Below are positions 43,571 through 52,049 of a stretch of 64,000 nt of DNA, piece by piece; positions within the stretch are counted from its first letter, which is position 1; the number at the start of each line of letters is the position of its first letter. The DNA lies in assembly GCF_023896955.1 (NCBI RefSeq), contig NZ_JAMHIW010000001.1, positions 682,001-746,000 of the forward strand, given 5' to 3'. The notes beneath the pieces are model-generated. The model did no database searches. It saw nothing but the letters and a program-made list of their open reading frames with translations, and was not told the DNA's origin. The stretch comes from Micromonospora sp. RHAY321. Its GTDB lineage: Bacteria; Actinomycetota; Actinomycetes; Mycobacteriales; Micromonosporaceae. The position numbers and the translations under genes are program-made.

Positions 43571-43948
43571 TCAGCGCAGGACCGGCGGGTCCACCCGGTA
43601 GCCGGGCAGCGACGGCCACCGCACGGTCAGCACCACCGAGGCGCACTCGGCGTACCAGGAGTGATCCACCCCCCGGGCCCACACCACGTAGTCGCCCGGG
43701 GCGGCCAACCGCACCGTCCGGTCCGGCAACTCCACCCGGAACCGCCCCTCCACCAGTACGAGCAACGCGGTCCGCCGCTCCTCCGTCGCCCACCGCGAGC
43801 GGGCCTCCCCGGGCGGGTGCACGCCCCACTTCACCTCGACGTCGGTGCTGTGCCGGATCTCCCCCGGCGGCGCGAAGTGCCCGAGCAGCCAACCCGCGTT
43901 TCCGGCACCGTCGACACCGGCGTTGCCCACGTACACCGTCTCACCCAA
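43571..43948 (-). CDS. Small cupin-like signal peptidase I-type/HxxE cupin domain protein, 125 aa
   Basis: A single beta-barrel cupin-like domain. The core LVLVEGRFRVELPDRTVRLA and the following GDYVVWARGVDHSWYAECAS give the two cupin motifs, with a His in HSWYAE and a possible second at IRHSTDVEVKWGVHPPG. The ligand is unknown; the call of signal or catalytic cupin is left open. The start is uncertain: TTG 43948 follows GGGAGGG closely, and GTG 43936 is the alternative. The longer frame to 44329 overlaps the ankyrin gene and is not used. Confidence 0.7.
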   Translation of the reverse strand: MGETVYVGNAGVDGAGNAGWLLGHFAPPGEIRHSTDVEVKWGVHPPGEARSRWATEERRTALLVLVEGRFRVELPDRTVRLAAPGDYVVWARGVDHSWYAECASVVLTVRWPSLPGYRVDPPVLR

Positions 43949-43999
43949 CGGACCCTCCCCCAGCGCACCGGCCGAGCAACCTATCAGTGCCCGGACGAC

Positions 44000-44005
44000 T
44001 AACCT
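44000..44005 (+). promoter_or_regulatory. Ankyrin gene -10 box TAACCT, leaderless type
   Basis: TAACCT ends 6 nt before GTG 44012. Confidence 0.55.
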
Positions 44006-44011
44006 GGACCG

Positions 44012-44404
44012 GTGACCGACGACCTCGACGCCGAGACGTTGGCGTTCGCGCACCGGATGTTCGACCTCGCCCGCGCGGGCTCCACCGAGGAACTGGCCGC
44101 GCAGCTCGACGCCGGCCTGCCCGTCAACCTCACCAACGACAAGGGCGACACGCTGCTGATCCTCGCCGCGTACCACGCCCACCCCGCCACGGTGGCCGCC
44201 CTGCTGGACCGCGGCGCCGACCACACCCGGACCAACGACCGCGGCCAGACCGCCCTGGCCGCCGCGGTCTTCCGCAGCAGCACCGACGCCGTCCGCGCGC
44301 TGCTCGCCGCCGGCGCCGACCCGGCGCACGGCAACCCGTCCGCGATCGAGACCGCCCAGTTCTTCGACCTGCCGGAGATGACCGAGCTGCTGCGGGCCGG
44401 CTGA
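44012..44404 (+). CDS. Ankyrin repeat protein
   Basis: A 130-residue protein with three to four ankyrin repeats: the first around AGSTEELAAQLDAGLPVNLT, then KGDTLLILAAYHAHPATVAA, RGQTALAAAVFRSSTDAVRA and the end NPSAIETAQFFDLPEMTELL. Ankyrin stacks mediate protein binding; in actinobacteria such small ones often sit beside catalases or other redox enzymes, but no such partner is here. The start GTG 44012 is fixed by the leaderless -10 box. The next gene starts 32 nt after its stop. Confidence 0.88.
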   Translation: MTDDLDAETLAFAHRMFDLARAGSTEELAAQLDAGLPVNLTNDKGDTLLILAAYHAHPATVAALLDRGADHTRTNDRGQTALAAAVFRSSTDAVRALLAAGADPAHGNPSAIETAQFFDLPEMTELLRAG

Positions 44405-44436
44405 CGCCGACCCCGGCGGGCCGGTATACAGAGTCG

Positions 44437-45405
44437 GTGGAAGATCCCCTGCCCGAGCAGATGCGGGCCGCCGCCACCGCGCTGCTCGCCGCGCTCGACC
44501 CGACGGCCCGCGACCAGGCCGTACGCCCGTTCGACGACGAGGCGGCGCGGCGCTGGCTGGAGTACCGGCCCCGGCCCCGCCCCGGCACCTGCCTCGCCGA
44601 GCTGGACATCGCCGGCCGCAAGGCCGCCCACCGGCTCCTGGCGACCGCGCTCAGCCCGTCGGCGTACGCGCAGGCGATGGCGATCGTCGCGCTGGAGGAG
44701 GTGCTGGACCGGGCCGAGGGCTGGCACCGCGGGCGGCACAGCGGCGACTACTGGATCGCGGTGTTCGGCGACCCGGCGCGCGACGACCGCTGGGCGTGGC
44801 GGCTGGAGGGGCACCACCTGTCGGTGAACATGACCGTGGTCGACGACCAGGTCTCCCCCGCGCCGATCTTCTTCGGCGCCAACCCGGCGGCGGTCCGGTA
44901 CGCCGGCCGCCCGGTCTCCCGGCCGCTCGGCGTCGAGGAGGACCTCGCCCGCGCCCTGCTCGATGCGATGGGCCCGGCCGAGCGGGCCGCCGCGATCCTC
45001 GCCGACGAGGCACCGGCGGACATCATCAGCGCCACCCGAGGGCGGGTCGACGGGCCACTGGAGCCGCTCGGCGTGCCGGCGGGCCGCCTGGGGCCGACCG
45101 GCCGGGCGCTGCTCGACCAGGTGGTCGCGCTCTACCTGGACCGGCTGCCCCCGGAGCTGGCCATCCGGGAGGCACGCCGCCTCGACGGCGGTGAGCTGCA
45201 CTTCGCCTGGGCCGGCCCCACCCGGCCGGGCCAGCGGCACTACTACCGGGTCCAGGGCGACGACCTGCTGATCGAGTACGACAACACCACCGAGGACGGC
45301 AATCACGCGCACACCGTGCTGCGCCGCCCGGCCAGCGACTTCGGCGCCGACGTCCTGGCCAACCACCACCAGACCCACCCCCACCCCTCCGACCAACGCG
45401 GTTGA
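44437..45405 (+). CDS. DUF3500 domain-containing protein
   Basis: A 322-residue protein of the DUF3500 family, of unknown function. Blocks seen are DQAVRPFDDEAARRWLEYRP near residue 30, GRKAAHRLLATALSPSAYAQ near 60, HHLSVNMTVVDDQVSPAPIF near 128, and HYYRVQGDDLLIEYDNTTED, then GNHAHTVLRRPASDFG near 270-300 with a candidate metal-binding His pair. GTG 44437 lies 6 nt after TATACA, which may be a leaderless -10 box. Its stop codon lies inside the left arm of an intergenic repeat. Confidence 0.85.
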   Translation: MEDPLPEQMRAAATALLAALDPTARDQAVRPFDDEAARRWLEYRPRPRPGTCLAELDIAGRKAAHRLLATALSPSAYAQAMAIVALEEVLDRAEGWHRGRHSGDYWIAVFGDPARDDRWAWRLEGHHLSVNMTVVDDQVSPAPIFFGANPAAVRYAGRPVSRPLGVEEDLARALLDAMGPAERAAAILADEAPADIISATRGRVDGPLEPLGVPAGRLGPTGRALLDQVVALYLDRLPPELAIREARRLDGGELHFAWAGPTRPGQRHYYRVQGDDLLIEYDNTTEDGNHAHTVLRRPASDFGADVLANHHQTHPHPSDQRG

Positions 45406-45462
45406 TCATGAAGTTGGCGGGCGCTTGACGGCCTGATCGGCCCGTCAACCTCATGATCGACC
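45400..45462. repeat. Imperfect palindromic intergenic element, family A copy 2
   Basis: Arms GGTTGATCATGAAGTT (45400-45414 region) and AACCTCATGATCGACC (45447-45462) match at 14 of 16 positions, with an inner TTGACGG/CCGTCAA hairpin. It lies between convergent genes and overlaps the DUF3500 stop codon. Copy 1 is at 2412-2471. Confidence 0.6.
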
Positions 45463-45477
45463 GTCCTGGGGCCGGGG

Positions 45478-46236
45478 TCAGGGGTTGGTGGCCTCGATGA
45501 GGAAGCGTTGGGCGTGGGCCACGAACGGGCCCTCGGTGGTGATGCGGTGGTGCAGGGCGAGCAACTGCGGGCGGTAGCGGTCCACCGTGAAACCGGGCGC
45601 CGTCCAGATCACCTTGCGCAGGAACCACACCACCGCCCCGACGTCGTGGAAGACCGCCCGGAGCGTGGCGTGGCGCAGGTCCACCACGGTCAGCCCGGCG
45701 GCCCGGGCGGCGGCCACCGCGTGCTCCGGGTGACGCTGGCTCGGCGGCGGCAGCGGGCCGAGGATCGCCTCGCTCACCTCGCGCATGGTGCCCGGACCGA
45801 TCTGCTGGGACAGGAACGTCCCGCCCGGCCGCAGCACCCGGGCCGTCTCCGCCCAGTCGGTGCGGACGGGATGTCGGCTGACCACCAGGTCGAAGGAGTC
45901 ATCGCGGAACGGCAGCGGCGCGTCCGGGGCGACCGCCACCACCGTCGCGCCGACCCGCCGCAGGGTGCGCCGAGCCACCTCGACGTTCGGCGGCCAGCCC
46001 TCGGTGGCCGTCAGCAACCTCGGCGGTCGGGGCACCTCGGCGAGCACCTCGCCGCCGCCGGTGTCCACGTCCAGCGCCGCGTCGACGCGCGCCATCCGGT
46101 CGGCAACCAGGTCGGCGTACCCCCAGGGCGGGCGTTCCTCGGTGGCCCGGCCGGCCAGCCAGTCGAACCCCCAGCCGTCGACCGGCGCGGCGGCCGCCTC
46201 CGCGATCAGGTCATCGACGTTGCGCGCAGTGTCCAC
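45478..46236 (-). CDS. SAM-dependent methyltransferase
   Basis: A class I methyltransferase of about 252 residues. The SAM-binding Gly motif is VDAALDVDTGGGEVLAE near residues 50-66, with LTATEGWPPNVEVARRTL after it, FRDDSFDLVVSRHPV as the acidic/post-II motif and LRPGGTFLSQQIGPG as motif III. The substrate is unknown. GTG 46236 is preferred, with GAGGCT 7 nt upstream, and homologous starts read VDTARNVDDLIAEA; a longer frame reaches 46284. It faces DUF3500 convergently with a repeat element between. Confidence 0.85.
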   Translation of the reverse strand: MDTARNVDDLIAEAAAAPVDGWGFDWLAGRATEERPPWGYADLVADRMARVDAALDVDTGGGEVLAEVPRPPRLLTATEGWPPNVEVARRTLRRVGATVVAVAPDAPLPFRDDSFDLVVSRHPVRTDWAETARVLRPGGTFLSQQIGPGTMREVSEAILGPLPPPSQRHPEHAVAAARAAGLTVVDLRHATLRAVFHDVGAVVWFLRKVIWTAPGFTVDRYRPQLLALHHRITTEGPFVAHAQRFLIEATNP

Positions 46237-46334
46237 GGCGGTCAGCCTCGCCGACCGCTCCCGCGCGGGCAACGCATTTGCCACCCAGGCCGCCCGGCTG
46301 GCGCATCACGCGACGCCGGGCCGGGCGGGTTGCC

Positions 46335-46838
46335 TCAGGGGCGCGGGCGGACCATCTCGACGGTGGAGCCGGCAACCCCGTTGAGCGCGTCGAAGGTGCC
46401 CGCCTCGGCGCGGCGGCGCCCGTCGAACTGACGCATCAGCCGGGCACCCAGGTAGACGCCGACCCCGCCGGCGGCCAGCGCGACCAGCTCGGTGACCAGG
46501 ATCGCGACCGACGCGCCCCGCTGCGGGGAGTTGGCTCGGATCAGGCAGGTGACCAGGAACAGGCCGGCCATAGCGGCGTTCACCAGATTGAACGAGACGG
46601 CCGTGCGGCGGGTCCGGTCGCCGGGTACGTCCCACAGGTCGACCATGCCGGCGATCGCGGTCATCGCGGCGGCGAACAGAGCGGCGACAACGGTCCAGTA
46701 GCCGACCTCGCCCAGGAACGACGGCCCACCGATGACGTCGGTGAGATCGAAGACGGTGGCGCTGACGAAGAGCCCGAGCGGGAACGTCACCAACATCGGT
46801 TGGATGGGGTGCCCCTGCACCCGCAGCCGGCTCTGCAT
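46335..46838 (-). CDS. DUF2231 domain-containing membrane protein
   Basis: A 167-residue membrane protein with four predicted membrane segments in the DUF2231 arrangement. It starts MQSRLRVQGHPIQPMLVTFP, the typical HP-x-HP-like opening with His10, followed by segments around 17-37, 45-65, 85-102 and 113-132. DUF2231 proteins are linked with haem or electron-transport contexts in some genomes; no partner is visible here. GGGGGAGG precedes the ATG. A charged C-terminal tail follows the last segment. Confidence 0.87.
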   Translation of the reverse strand: MQSRLRVQGHPIQPMLVTFPLGLFVSATVFDLTDVIGGPSFLGEVGYWTVVAALFAAAMTAIAGMVDLWDVPGDRTRRTAVSFNLVNAAMAGLFLVTCLIRANSPQRGASVAILVTELVALAAGGVGVYLGARLMRQFDGRRRAEAGTFDALNGVAGSTVEMVRPRP

Positions 46839-46958
46839 CGGTCCTCCCCCGGGTCGGCGCAGCTCAGCAGTACCAGAGTGCTACCCGAGCCCCATCCGGG
46901 CGAAACAATCGCGCCCGACTCGCCGCCGACCGGGAGAACGGGCACCAGCCGGGGTCGG

Positions 46959-47699
46959 TCAGTTGTCGCGCTGGCGGGAGACCGTCCGGACCAGCCGCTC
47001 GGCCACCTCGCGCAGCGGGATGTCCAGCGACGACGCGGCGGTACGCAGCACGTCGAGCGCTTCCGCCGGCGCGCACCCGCGCTGCGTCATGATCACCCCG
47101 ACGGCCTGCTCCACCACCCCGTCCTGGAGCATCGAGGCGTCCCGCTCGCCGGCGAGCGCGACCTGCCGGCCCCGGTCGCGGACGGCGGCCAGCAGCAGCC
47201 CGGCGTGCTCGGCCAGCAGCATGGCGGTCAGTTGGTGCTGCGGGGTGAGCACGTCCGGTGCCGCGGCGTACAGGTTGATGGCCCCGATCACCTGGTCGTC
47301 GATGTCGACCGGCGCGGAGATCGCCCCGCGTACGCCCAGGTCACGCGCGCGCGCCGTCCAGGCCGGCCAGCGTCGCTCACCGGCCAGGTCGGCCGCGAGG
47401 ATCATCTCCCGGCGCCGGATCGCGCTCATCGCCGGCGAGTCCGGCCCGTGCCGCAGGTCGTCCAGGCCGGCCAGCCGCTCGTCGGAGGCCGCCACCCCGG
47501 CCGGCTCACCGGCGCGCAGGGCGGTGAAGCCGCACCAGCGCACCCCTGCCACCGCGTCGCGGGTCACCCGGACCAGCGCCAGCAGCGCCTCGTCGAAGTC
47601 GCTCAGGGCGATCAGGCCGGCGGTCAGCTCCCGCAACAGCGCGGCTGTCTCCAGCACGCCGAGGCGCTCGGCCACCGGCTCCCGCATGTCCAGATTCAC
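46959..47699 (-). CDS. GAF and ANTAR domain-containing protein
   Basis: A GAF sensor domain (about residues 20-160, with GVRGAISAPVDIDDQVIGAI NLYA block) is followed by a C-terminal ANTAR RNA-binding three-helix domain (about 185-240, VVEQAVGVIMTQRGCAPAEA with LRTAASSLDIPLREVAERLV). ANTAR proteins bind paired RNA hairpins and block termination. The start is uncertain (GTG 47699, ATG 47687 or a GTG at 47726). A 9-bp inverted repeat in its leader region could be a target for self-control. The GAF ligand is unknown. Confidence 0.87.
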   Translation of the reverse strand: MNLDMREPVAERLGVLETAALLRELTAGLIALSDFDEALLALVRVTRDAVAGVRWCGFTALRAGEPAGVAASDERLAGLDDLRHGPDSPAMSAIRRREMILAADLAGERRWPAWTARARDLGVRGAISAPVDIDDQVIGAINLYAAAPDVLTPQHQLTAMLLAEHAGLLLAAVRDRGRQVALAGERDASMLQDGVVEQAVGVIMTQRGCAPAEALDVLRTAASSLDIPLREVAERLVRTVSRQRDN

Positions 47700-47781
47700 T
47701 GGCCCGCAGCCCTCGTACGCCCCCACGCGCGTCCAGCCGACGTCGTCACGTATGTCATCGTCTGCTCTCTCCCGACTTGAC

Positions 47782-47815
47782 CGACCCGGGCTACTACCCT
47801 TGCAAACCCGGGTCG
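47782..47815. promoter_or_regulatory. Inverted repeat upstream of the GAF-ANTAR gene
   Basis: CGACCCGGG (47782-47790) and CCCGGGTCG (47807-47815) are perfect complements around a 16-nt loop. The position in the leader or promoter of the GAF-ANTAR gene allows a structured RNA or an operator. Confidence 0.45.
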
Positions 47816-47830
47816 AAACGGCGTAAATCG

Positions 47831-47866
47831 GGGTCCCTGCGGCGCGCGGACGCGCGACAGGGACCC
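47831..47866 (-). terminator. Terminator after secA2
   Basis: GGGTCCCTG (47831-47839) pairs with CAGGGACCC (47858-47866), with an inner CGCGCG/CGCGCG stem, 21 nt after the secA2 stop on the minus strand. Confidence 0.75.
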
Positions 47867-47886
47867 GGAAGCCGCGGCCCGTCGCG

Positions 47887-50178
47887 TCAGCGCGGGGCGC
47901 CGGCGAGCCGCCGCCCGATCGAGGCGATCAGCCGGTCGAGCTCGGAGCCGAACGGGTTGTCGTGCACCAGGTACGTCCAGGTCGCGGTCGGCCGGACCAG
48001 GGTGCCGTCCTCTGGGTCCCAGTCCTCGTCGAACTCGGTCTCGGCGAAGGTAGCGAGGGTGCGGGCCTCGATCTCCGGGACCAGGTTGTTGAACGCCGGC
48101 ACCGCGGCCCGGTGGAACTCGTCCAGCGGGTCGAGCCGGCCCAGCGCGCGCAGGTGCACGCCCTCGCGGACCTCCGACAGCTCGGCCAGGTGCTCGGCCC
48201 AGAGCCGGTCCAGGTGGTAGAGCGCGATCGACCGGGCCGCCCGGGCGAGCAGGTCCTCGTCCATCTCGCCGGCCTTCTCGGGCATCTTGTCCAGCAGCAT
48301 CAGTGCGGCCACGTCGCTGGTCAGCAACCGCTCCCGGCGCTGGGCGAGGGCCTTGCGCTGCTGCTCGATCACCACGCTGTAGCGCCACGTGTTGCGGTGG
48401 ATCTCGTGGTTGACGCCCTCGGCGACGCGCTGGGCGTGCTCCACGGCGTAGTCCACCTGCTCGTCGGTGACGAGGCCGTCGGCGTTCATCCGCGGCGAGG
48501 GCGGCACCGCGTCCGCGGCGTGCCGGGTGACCAGGTCGTCCTCCAGGCTGACGAAGAAGACCGACCCACCCGGGTCGCCCTGCCGGCCGGCCCGGCCGCG
48601 CAGCTGGTCGTCCACCCGGCGGCTGTCGTGCCGGCCACTGCCGATGACGTAGAGCCCGCCCAGCTCGGCGACCCGCTCCTGGTCGGCCTGGTCGCTGCCG
48701 CCGAGCCGGATGTCCACGCCCCGGCCGGCCATCTGCGTGGAGACGGTCACCGCGCCGTACGCGCCGGCCTCGGCGATGATCGCCGCTTCCTCGTCGTCGT
48801 TCTTGGCGTTCAGCACCACGCAGGGCACACCGGCCGCGTTCAGCCCGGCGGCCAGCCCCTCGGACTCCTTGACGTCCAGCGTGCCGACGAGCACCGGCCG
48901 CCCCGCCTCGTGGCAGCGCCGGATCTCGTCGATCAGCGCCTCGTCCTTTTCGGCCCGGGTGGCGTAGATGCGGTCCGGCTCGTCCTCACGGACACACGGC
49001 GTGTTCGGCGGGATCACCGCGACCTCGAGGCCGAAGAACTCCCGCAGCTGGTCGCCGACCAGCACCGCGGTGGCGGTCATCCCGCAGACCGTCGGGTAGA
49101 GCCCAATGTAGGCCTGCACCGCGATGGTGCCCAGCACCTCGCCCTCGGCGGTGGCGTCCAGGCCCTCCTTGGCCTCGACCGCCGCCTGGAGCCCGTCGGG
49201 CCAGCGGCGGCGCTGGGCCACCCGGCCGCGCATCTCGTCGATCAGCTCGACCGAGCCGTCGCGGACGATGTAGTCCACGTCGCGGTGCAGCAGGGCGTGC
49301 GCGTGCAGCGCCACGTTGACCGCGGAGAGCTGCGCGACGTGCTCCTCGTCGTACAGGTCGATGCCCAGCTTGGCCTCGACGGCGGCCAGGCCGGCGGCGG
49401 TGAACGCCACGCTGCGCCCGTCCTCCGGGACGGTGTAGTGCCGGCCCTTGCGCAGCCCGCGCACCAGCGCGGCGGCGGCGTGCACCGGGTCCTGCTCGCC
49501 CGGCACCGAGCCGGCGAGGACCATCGGCACCCGGGCCTCGTCGATCATGATCGAGTCGGCCTCGTCCACGATCGCCGTGGACAGCGCCGGCTGCACCCGG
49601 TCGGCGACGTCGGTGACCAACTGGTCGCGCAGGTAGTCGAAGCCCGCCTCGCTGACCGAGACGTAGGTGACGTCACAGGCGTACGCGTCGCGGCGCTCCT
49701 GCGGGGTGGACGCCTCGTTGACCCAGCCGACGGTCAGGCCGAGCAGGGTGTAGACCGGCTCCATCCACTGGGCGTCGCGGCGGGCCAGGTAGTCGTTGAC
49801 GGTGAGCACGTGCACCGGCCCGTTTCCGACCCGGACGTGCCCGTACGCGGCGATCGTGGCGGTCAGGGTCTTGCCCTCACCGGTGGCCATCTCGGCGACC
49901 TTGCCGGAAAGCAGCGCCATCGCGCCGAGCAGCTGGACGTCGTACGGCCGCTGGTCGAGGCCCCGGCGGGCGGCCTCCCGGCCGACGGCGCAGATCTCCT
50001 CGTAGCCGACGGCGTTGCCGGCGGCCTCGGTCAACTCGGCGTCGTCCAGCGCGGCGAGGTCATCCTCGCGCGCCTCGATCGCCGGCAGCAGCTTCTCCAG
50101 CGGGGCAAGATCCACGGTCGTGCCGGGGCGCTGGAGGAACCGCCGGAACTTGCTCTTGAACCGTTGCGACACACCCAT
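47887..50178 (-). CDS. secA2: Accessory Sec translocase ATPase SecA2
   Basis: A 763-residue SecA paralogue, an ATP-driven preprotein motor at the membrane. It is shorter than housekeeping SecA (about 900 residues or more) and lacks the C-terminal zinc-binding tail, as expected for SecA2. Walker A EMATGEGKT lies near residue 98, DEAD-like VDEADSIMIDEARVP near 205, and AGRGVDIRLGG near 490 is motif V of the second helicase domain. The canonical start region MGVSQRFKSKFRRFL favours ATG 50178, with TACCGT 8 nt upstream. No accessory substrate or glycoprotein locus is visible beside it. Confidence 0.93.
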   Translation of the reverse strand: MGVSQRFKSKFRRFLQRPGTTVDLAPLEKLLPAIEAREDDLAALDDAELTEAAGNAVGYEEICAVGREAARRGLDQRPYDVQLLGAMALLSGKVAEMATGEGKTLTATIAAYGHVRVGNGPVHVLTVNDYLARRDAQWMEPVYTLLGLTVGWVNEASTPQERRDAYACDVTYVSVSEAGFDYLRDQLVTDVADRVQPALSTAIVDEADSIMIDEARVPMVLAGSVPGEQDPVHAAAALVRGLRKGRHYTVPEDGRSVAFTAAGLAAVEAKLGIDLYDEEHVAQLSAVNVALHAHALLHRDVDYIVRDGSVELIDEMRGRVAQRRRWPDGLQAAVEAKEGLDATAEGEVLGTIAVQAYIGLYPTVCGMTATAVLVGDQLREFFGLEVAVIPPNTPCVREDEPDRIYATRAEKDEALIDEIRRCHEAGRPVLVGTLDVKESEGLAAGLNAAGVPCVVLNAKNDDEEAAIIAEAGAYGAVTVSTQMAGRGVDIRLGGSDQADQERVAELGGLYVIGSGRHDSRRVDDQLRGRAGRQGDPGGSVFFVSLEDDLVTRHAADAVPPSPRMNADGLVTDEQVDYAVEHAQRVAEGVNHEIHRNTWRYSVVIEQQRKALAQRRERLLTSDVAALMLLDKMPEKAGEMDEDLLARAARSIALYHLDRLWAEHLAELSEVREGVHLRALGRLDPLDEFHRAAVPAFNNLVPEIEARTLATFAETEFDEDWDPEDGTLVRPTATWTYLVHDNPFGSELDRLIASIGRRLAGAPR

Positions 50179-50254
50179 AGGCGGCAACGGTACGCGACCC
50201 GAGCCGGCTTTCGCGGCCCGGCCGGCCGGGCATGTCGACCCCGACGCCGCCGGC

Positions 50255-51997
50255 TCACCCGACCAGCAGTTGGTGGGTGGCCAGCTCCCGGTAGAGCGGG
50301 TCGGTGGCGGTCAGCTCGGCGTGTGTGCCGACGGCCTGCACCCGGCCGCCGTCGAGGACGACGATCTGGTCGGAGTCGACCACGGTGGCGAGCCGGTGCG
50401 CCACGATCAGCAGCGTCCGGCGGACGGCCACGGCGTCGATGGCGCGGCGCAGCGCCGCCTCGTTGCGCGCGTCGAGGTTGCTGGTCGGCTCGTCGAGCAG
50501 CAGCACCGGCGGGCCGGCCAGCAACGCCCGGGCGATGGCCAGCCGCTGCCGCTCACCCCCGGAGAGCAGCACCCCGCCCTCCCCCACCTGGACGTTCAGC
50601 CCCTGCGGCGACCGGTGCGCCAGGTGACCCAGGTTGACCTTGTCCAGGACCTCGTGCAGCTGGTCGTCGGTGGCGCCGGGCGTGGTGATCAGCAGGTTCT
50701 CCCGCAGCGTGCCGGCCAGCACCGGCGCCTCCTGCTCGACGTAGCCGAGTCGGGCCCGCAGCGCGTCGCGGGGCAGTTCCCGCACGTCGGCGCCGTCCAG
50801 GCGGACCGCGCCGGCGCTCACCTCGTAGAAGCGTTCGACCAGGGCAAGCAGGGTCGACTTGCCGGCGCCGGACGGGCCGACCAGGGCGGTGCGGGTACCG
50901 GCGGGCACCGCGAAGCTCACCTCGTGCAGCACCGGTTCCCCACCCGGGTAGCCGAACCCCACCCGGTCGAACTCGATCATCGGGGCGGGGCGGCGGGGAG
51001 TCGCCGTGGCCACCGGCCGGTCCGTCGCCCCCTCGGCCGGCACCGCCATGATCTCCTCGATCCGCTGCAGCGCGCCCAGGCCGCTCTGCAACTGGGTGTA
51101 CGCGTTCAACACCTGGGCCAACGGCAGGGCCAGGAAGAACAGGTACATGACGAAGGCGACCAGATCACCGACGGTGATCGCGCCGGCGGCCACCCGCGCC
51201 CCGCCGATGCCGAGCACCAGCAGGAACGCACCCTGCACGGTGACCGAGCCGACGGGCCCGACCACCGCCTGCACCCGGGCCACCCGCAGCCCCGCGGAGT
51301 ACGCCGCCCGGGCGCTGCCGGAGACGGTCTCCGTCTCCCGGGCCTCGGCCCGGCTGGCCCGGATGGTCCGGGCCGCCGAGATGGCCCGCTCCACCGCCGA
51401 GGTCATCTCTCCGACCCGTTCCTGAGCGGCACGGGACAGCGCCCGCACCCGCCGCGCGAAGGTCGCCGCGAAGCCCAGCCCCAGGCCCACCCCGAGCAGG
51501 GTGACGCCGAACAGCAGCGGGTCGAGCAGCACCATGGCGGTGCCCGCGCCGAGCACCATCACCGCCCCGGTGACCGTCTCGAAGAGCCCGGAGGTGACCA
51601 CCGCGCGCAGCAGGGTGGTGTCCGAGCCCACCCGGGAGAGCAGGTCGCCGGTGCGCCGGCGGTCGTACTCGGCGATCGGCAGGCGCAGCAGGTGCCCGGC
51701 CAGCCGACGCCGGGTGCCCAGCACGAGGCCCTCGGCCGTGCGTTGCAGGAGGTAGTTGCGCAGGCCGCCGATCGCCGCGCCCAGCACCACGAGCACCACC
51801 AGCAACGCCACCAGCCGGGAGACCCCCAGGCCGTCGCCCACCCGGTCGAGCACCGACCGGGTGAGCAGCGGCTGCGCCAGGGAGGCCGCCGCCCCGACCA
51901 GCGACAGCGCGCCCACCACGGCCAGGGTCGCGCGGTGCTCGCGCAGGTACGGCAGCAGGGCGGTCAGGCCGACGGGCCGACCTTCACGGGTGCTCAT
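50255..51997 (-). CDS. ABC exporter, fused permease and ATPase
   Basis: A 580-residue half-transporter that works as a dimer. Six membrane segments occupy about 15-310 and the ATPase about 335-575, with Walker A GPSGAGKS near 368, Q-loop EQEAPVLAGT near 410, signature LLSGGERQRLAI near 465 and Walker B VLLLDEPTSNLD near 487. It fits multidrug or lipid exporters. ATG 51997 is chosen because TACCGT lies 7 nt upstream (leaderless); the longer frame to 52426 overlaps the next gene. The substrate is unknown. Confidence 0.92.
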   Translation of the reverse strand: MSTREGRPVGLTALLPYLREHRATLAVVGALSLVGAAASLAQPLLTRSVLDRVGDGLGVSRLVALLVVLVVLGAAIGGLRNYLLQRTAEGLVLGTRRRLAGHLLRLPIAEYDRRRTGDLLSRVGSDTTLLRAVVTSGLFETVTGAVMVLGAGTAMVLLDPLLFGVTLLGVGLGLGFAATFARRVRALSRAAQERVGEMTSAVERAISAARTIRASRAEARETETVSGSARAAYSAGLRVARVQAVVGPVGSVTVQGAFLLVLGIGGARVAAGAITVGDLVAFVMYLFFLALPLAQVLNAYTQLQSGLGALQRIEEIMAVPAEGATDRPVATATPRRPAPMIEFDRVGFGYPGGEPVLHEVSFAVPAGTRTALVGPSGAGKSTLLALVERFYEVSAGAVRLDGADVRELPRDALRARLGYVEQEAPVLAGTLRENLLITTPGATDDQLHEVLDKVNLGHLAHRSPQGLNVQVGEGGVLLSGGERQRLAIARALLAGPPVLLLDEPTSNLDARNEAALRRAIDAVAVRRTLLIVAHRLATVVDSDQIVVLDGGRVQAVGTHAELTATDPLYRELATHQLLVG

Positions 51998-52004
51998 GGC
52001 AGGA

Positions 52005-52010
52005 ACGGTA
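52005..52010 (-). promoter_or_regulatory. ABC exporter -10 box TACCGT, leaderless type
   Basis: TACCGT on the minus strand ends 7 nt before the ATG at 51997. Confidence 0.5.
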
Positions 52011-52049
52011 GCCCGCGGCGTCATCCGGCGAACGCGCTCCCGCGCCAGG

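Noticed and set aside
47962..50637. 891-residue plus-strand frame over secA2
   Set aside because: Antisense shadow with no motif; secA2 is unambiguous.
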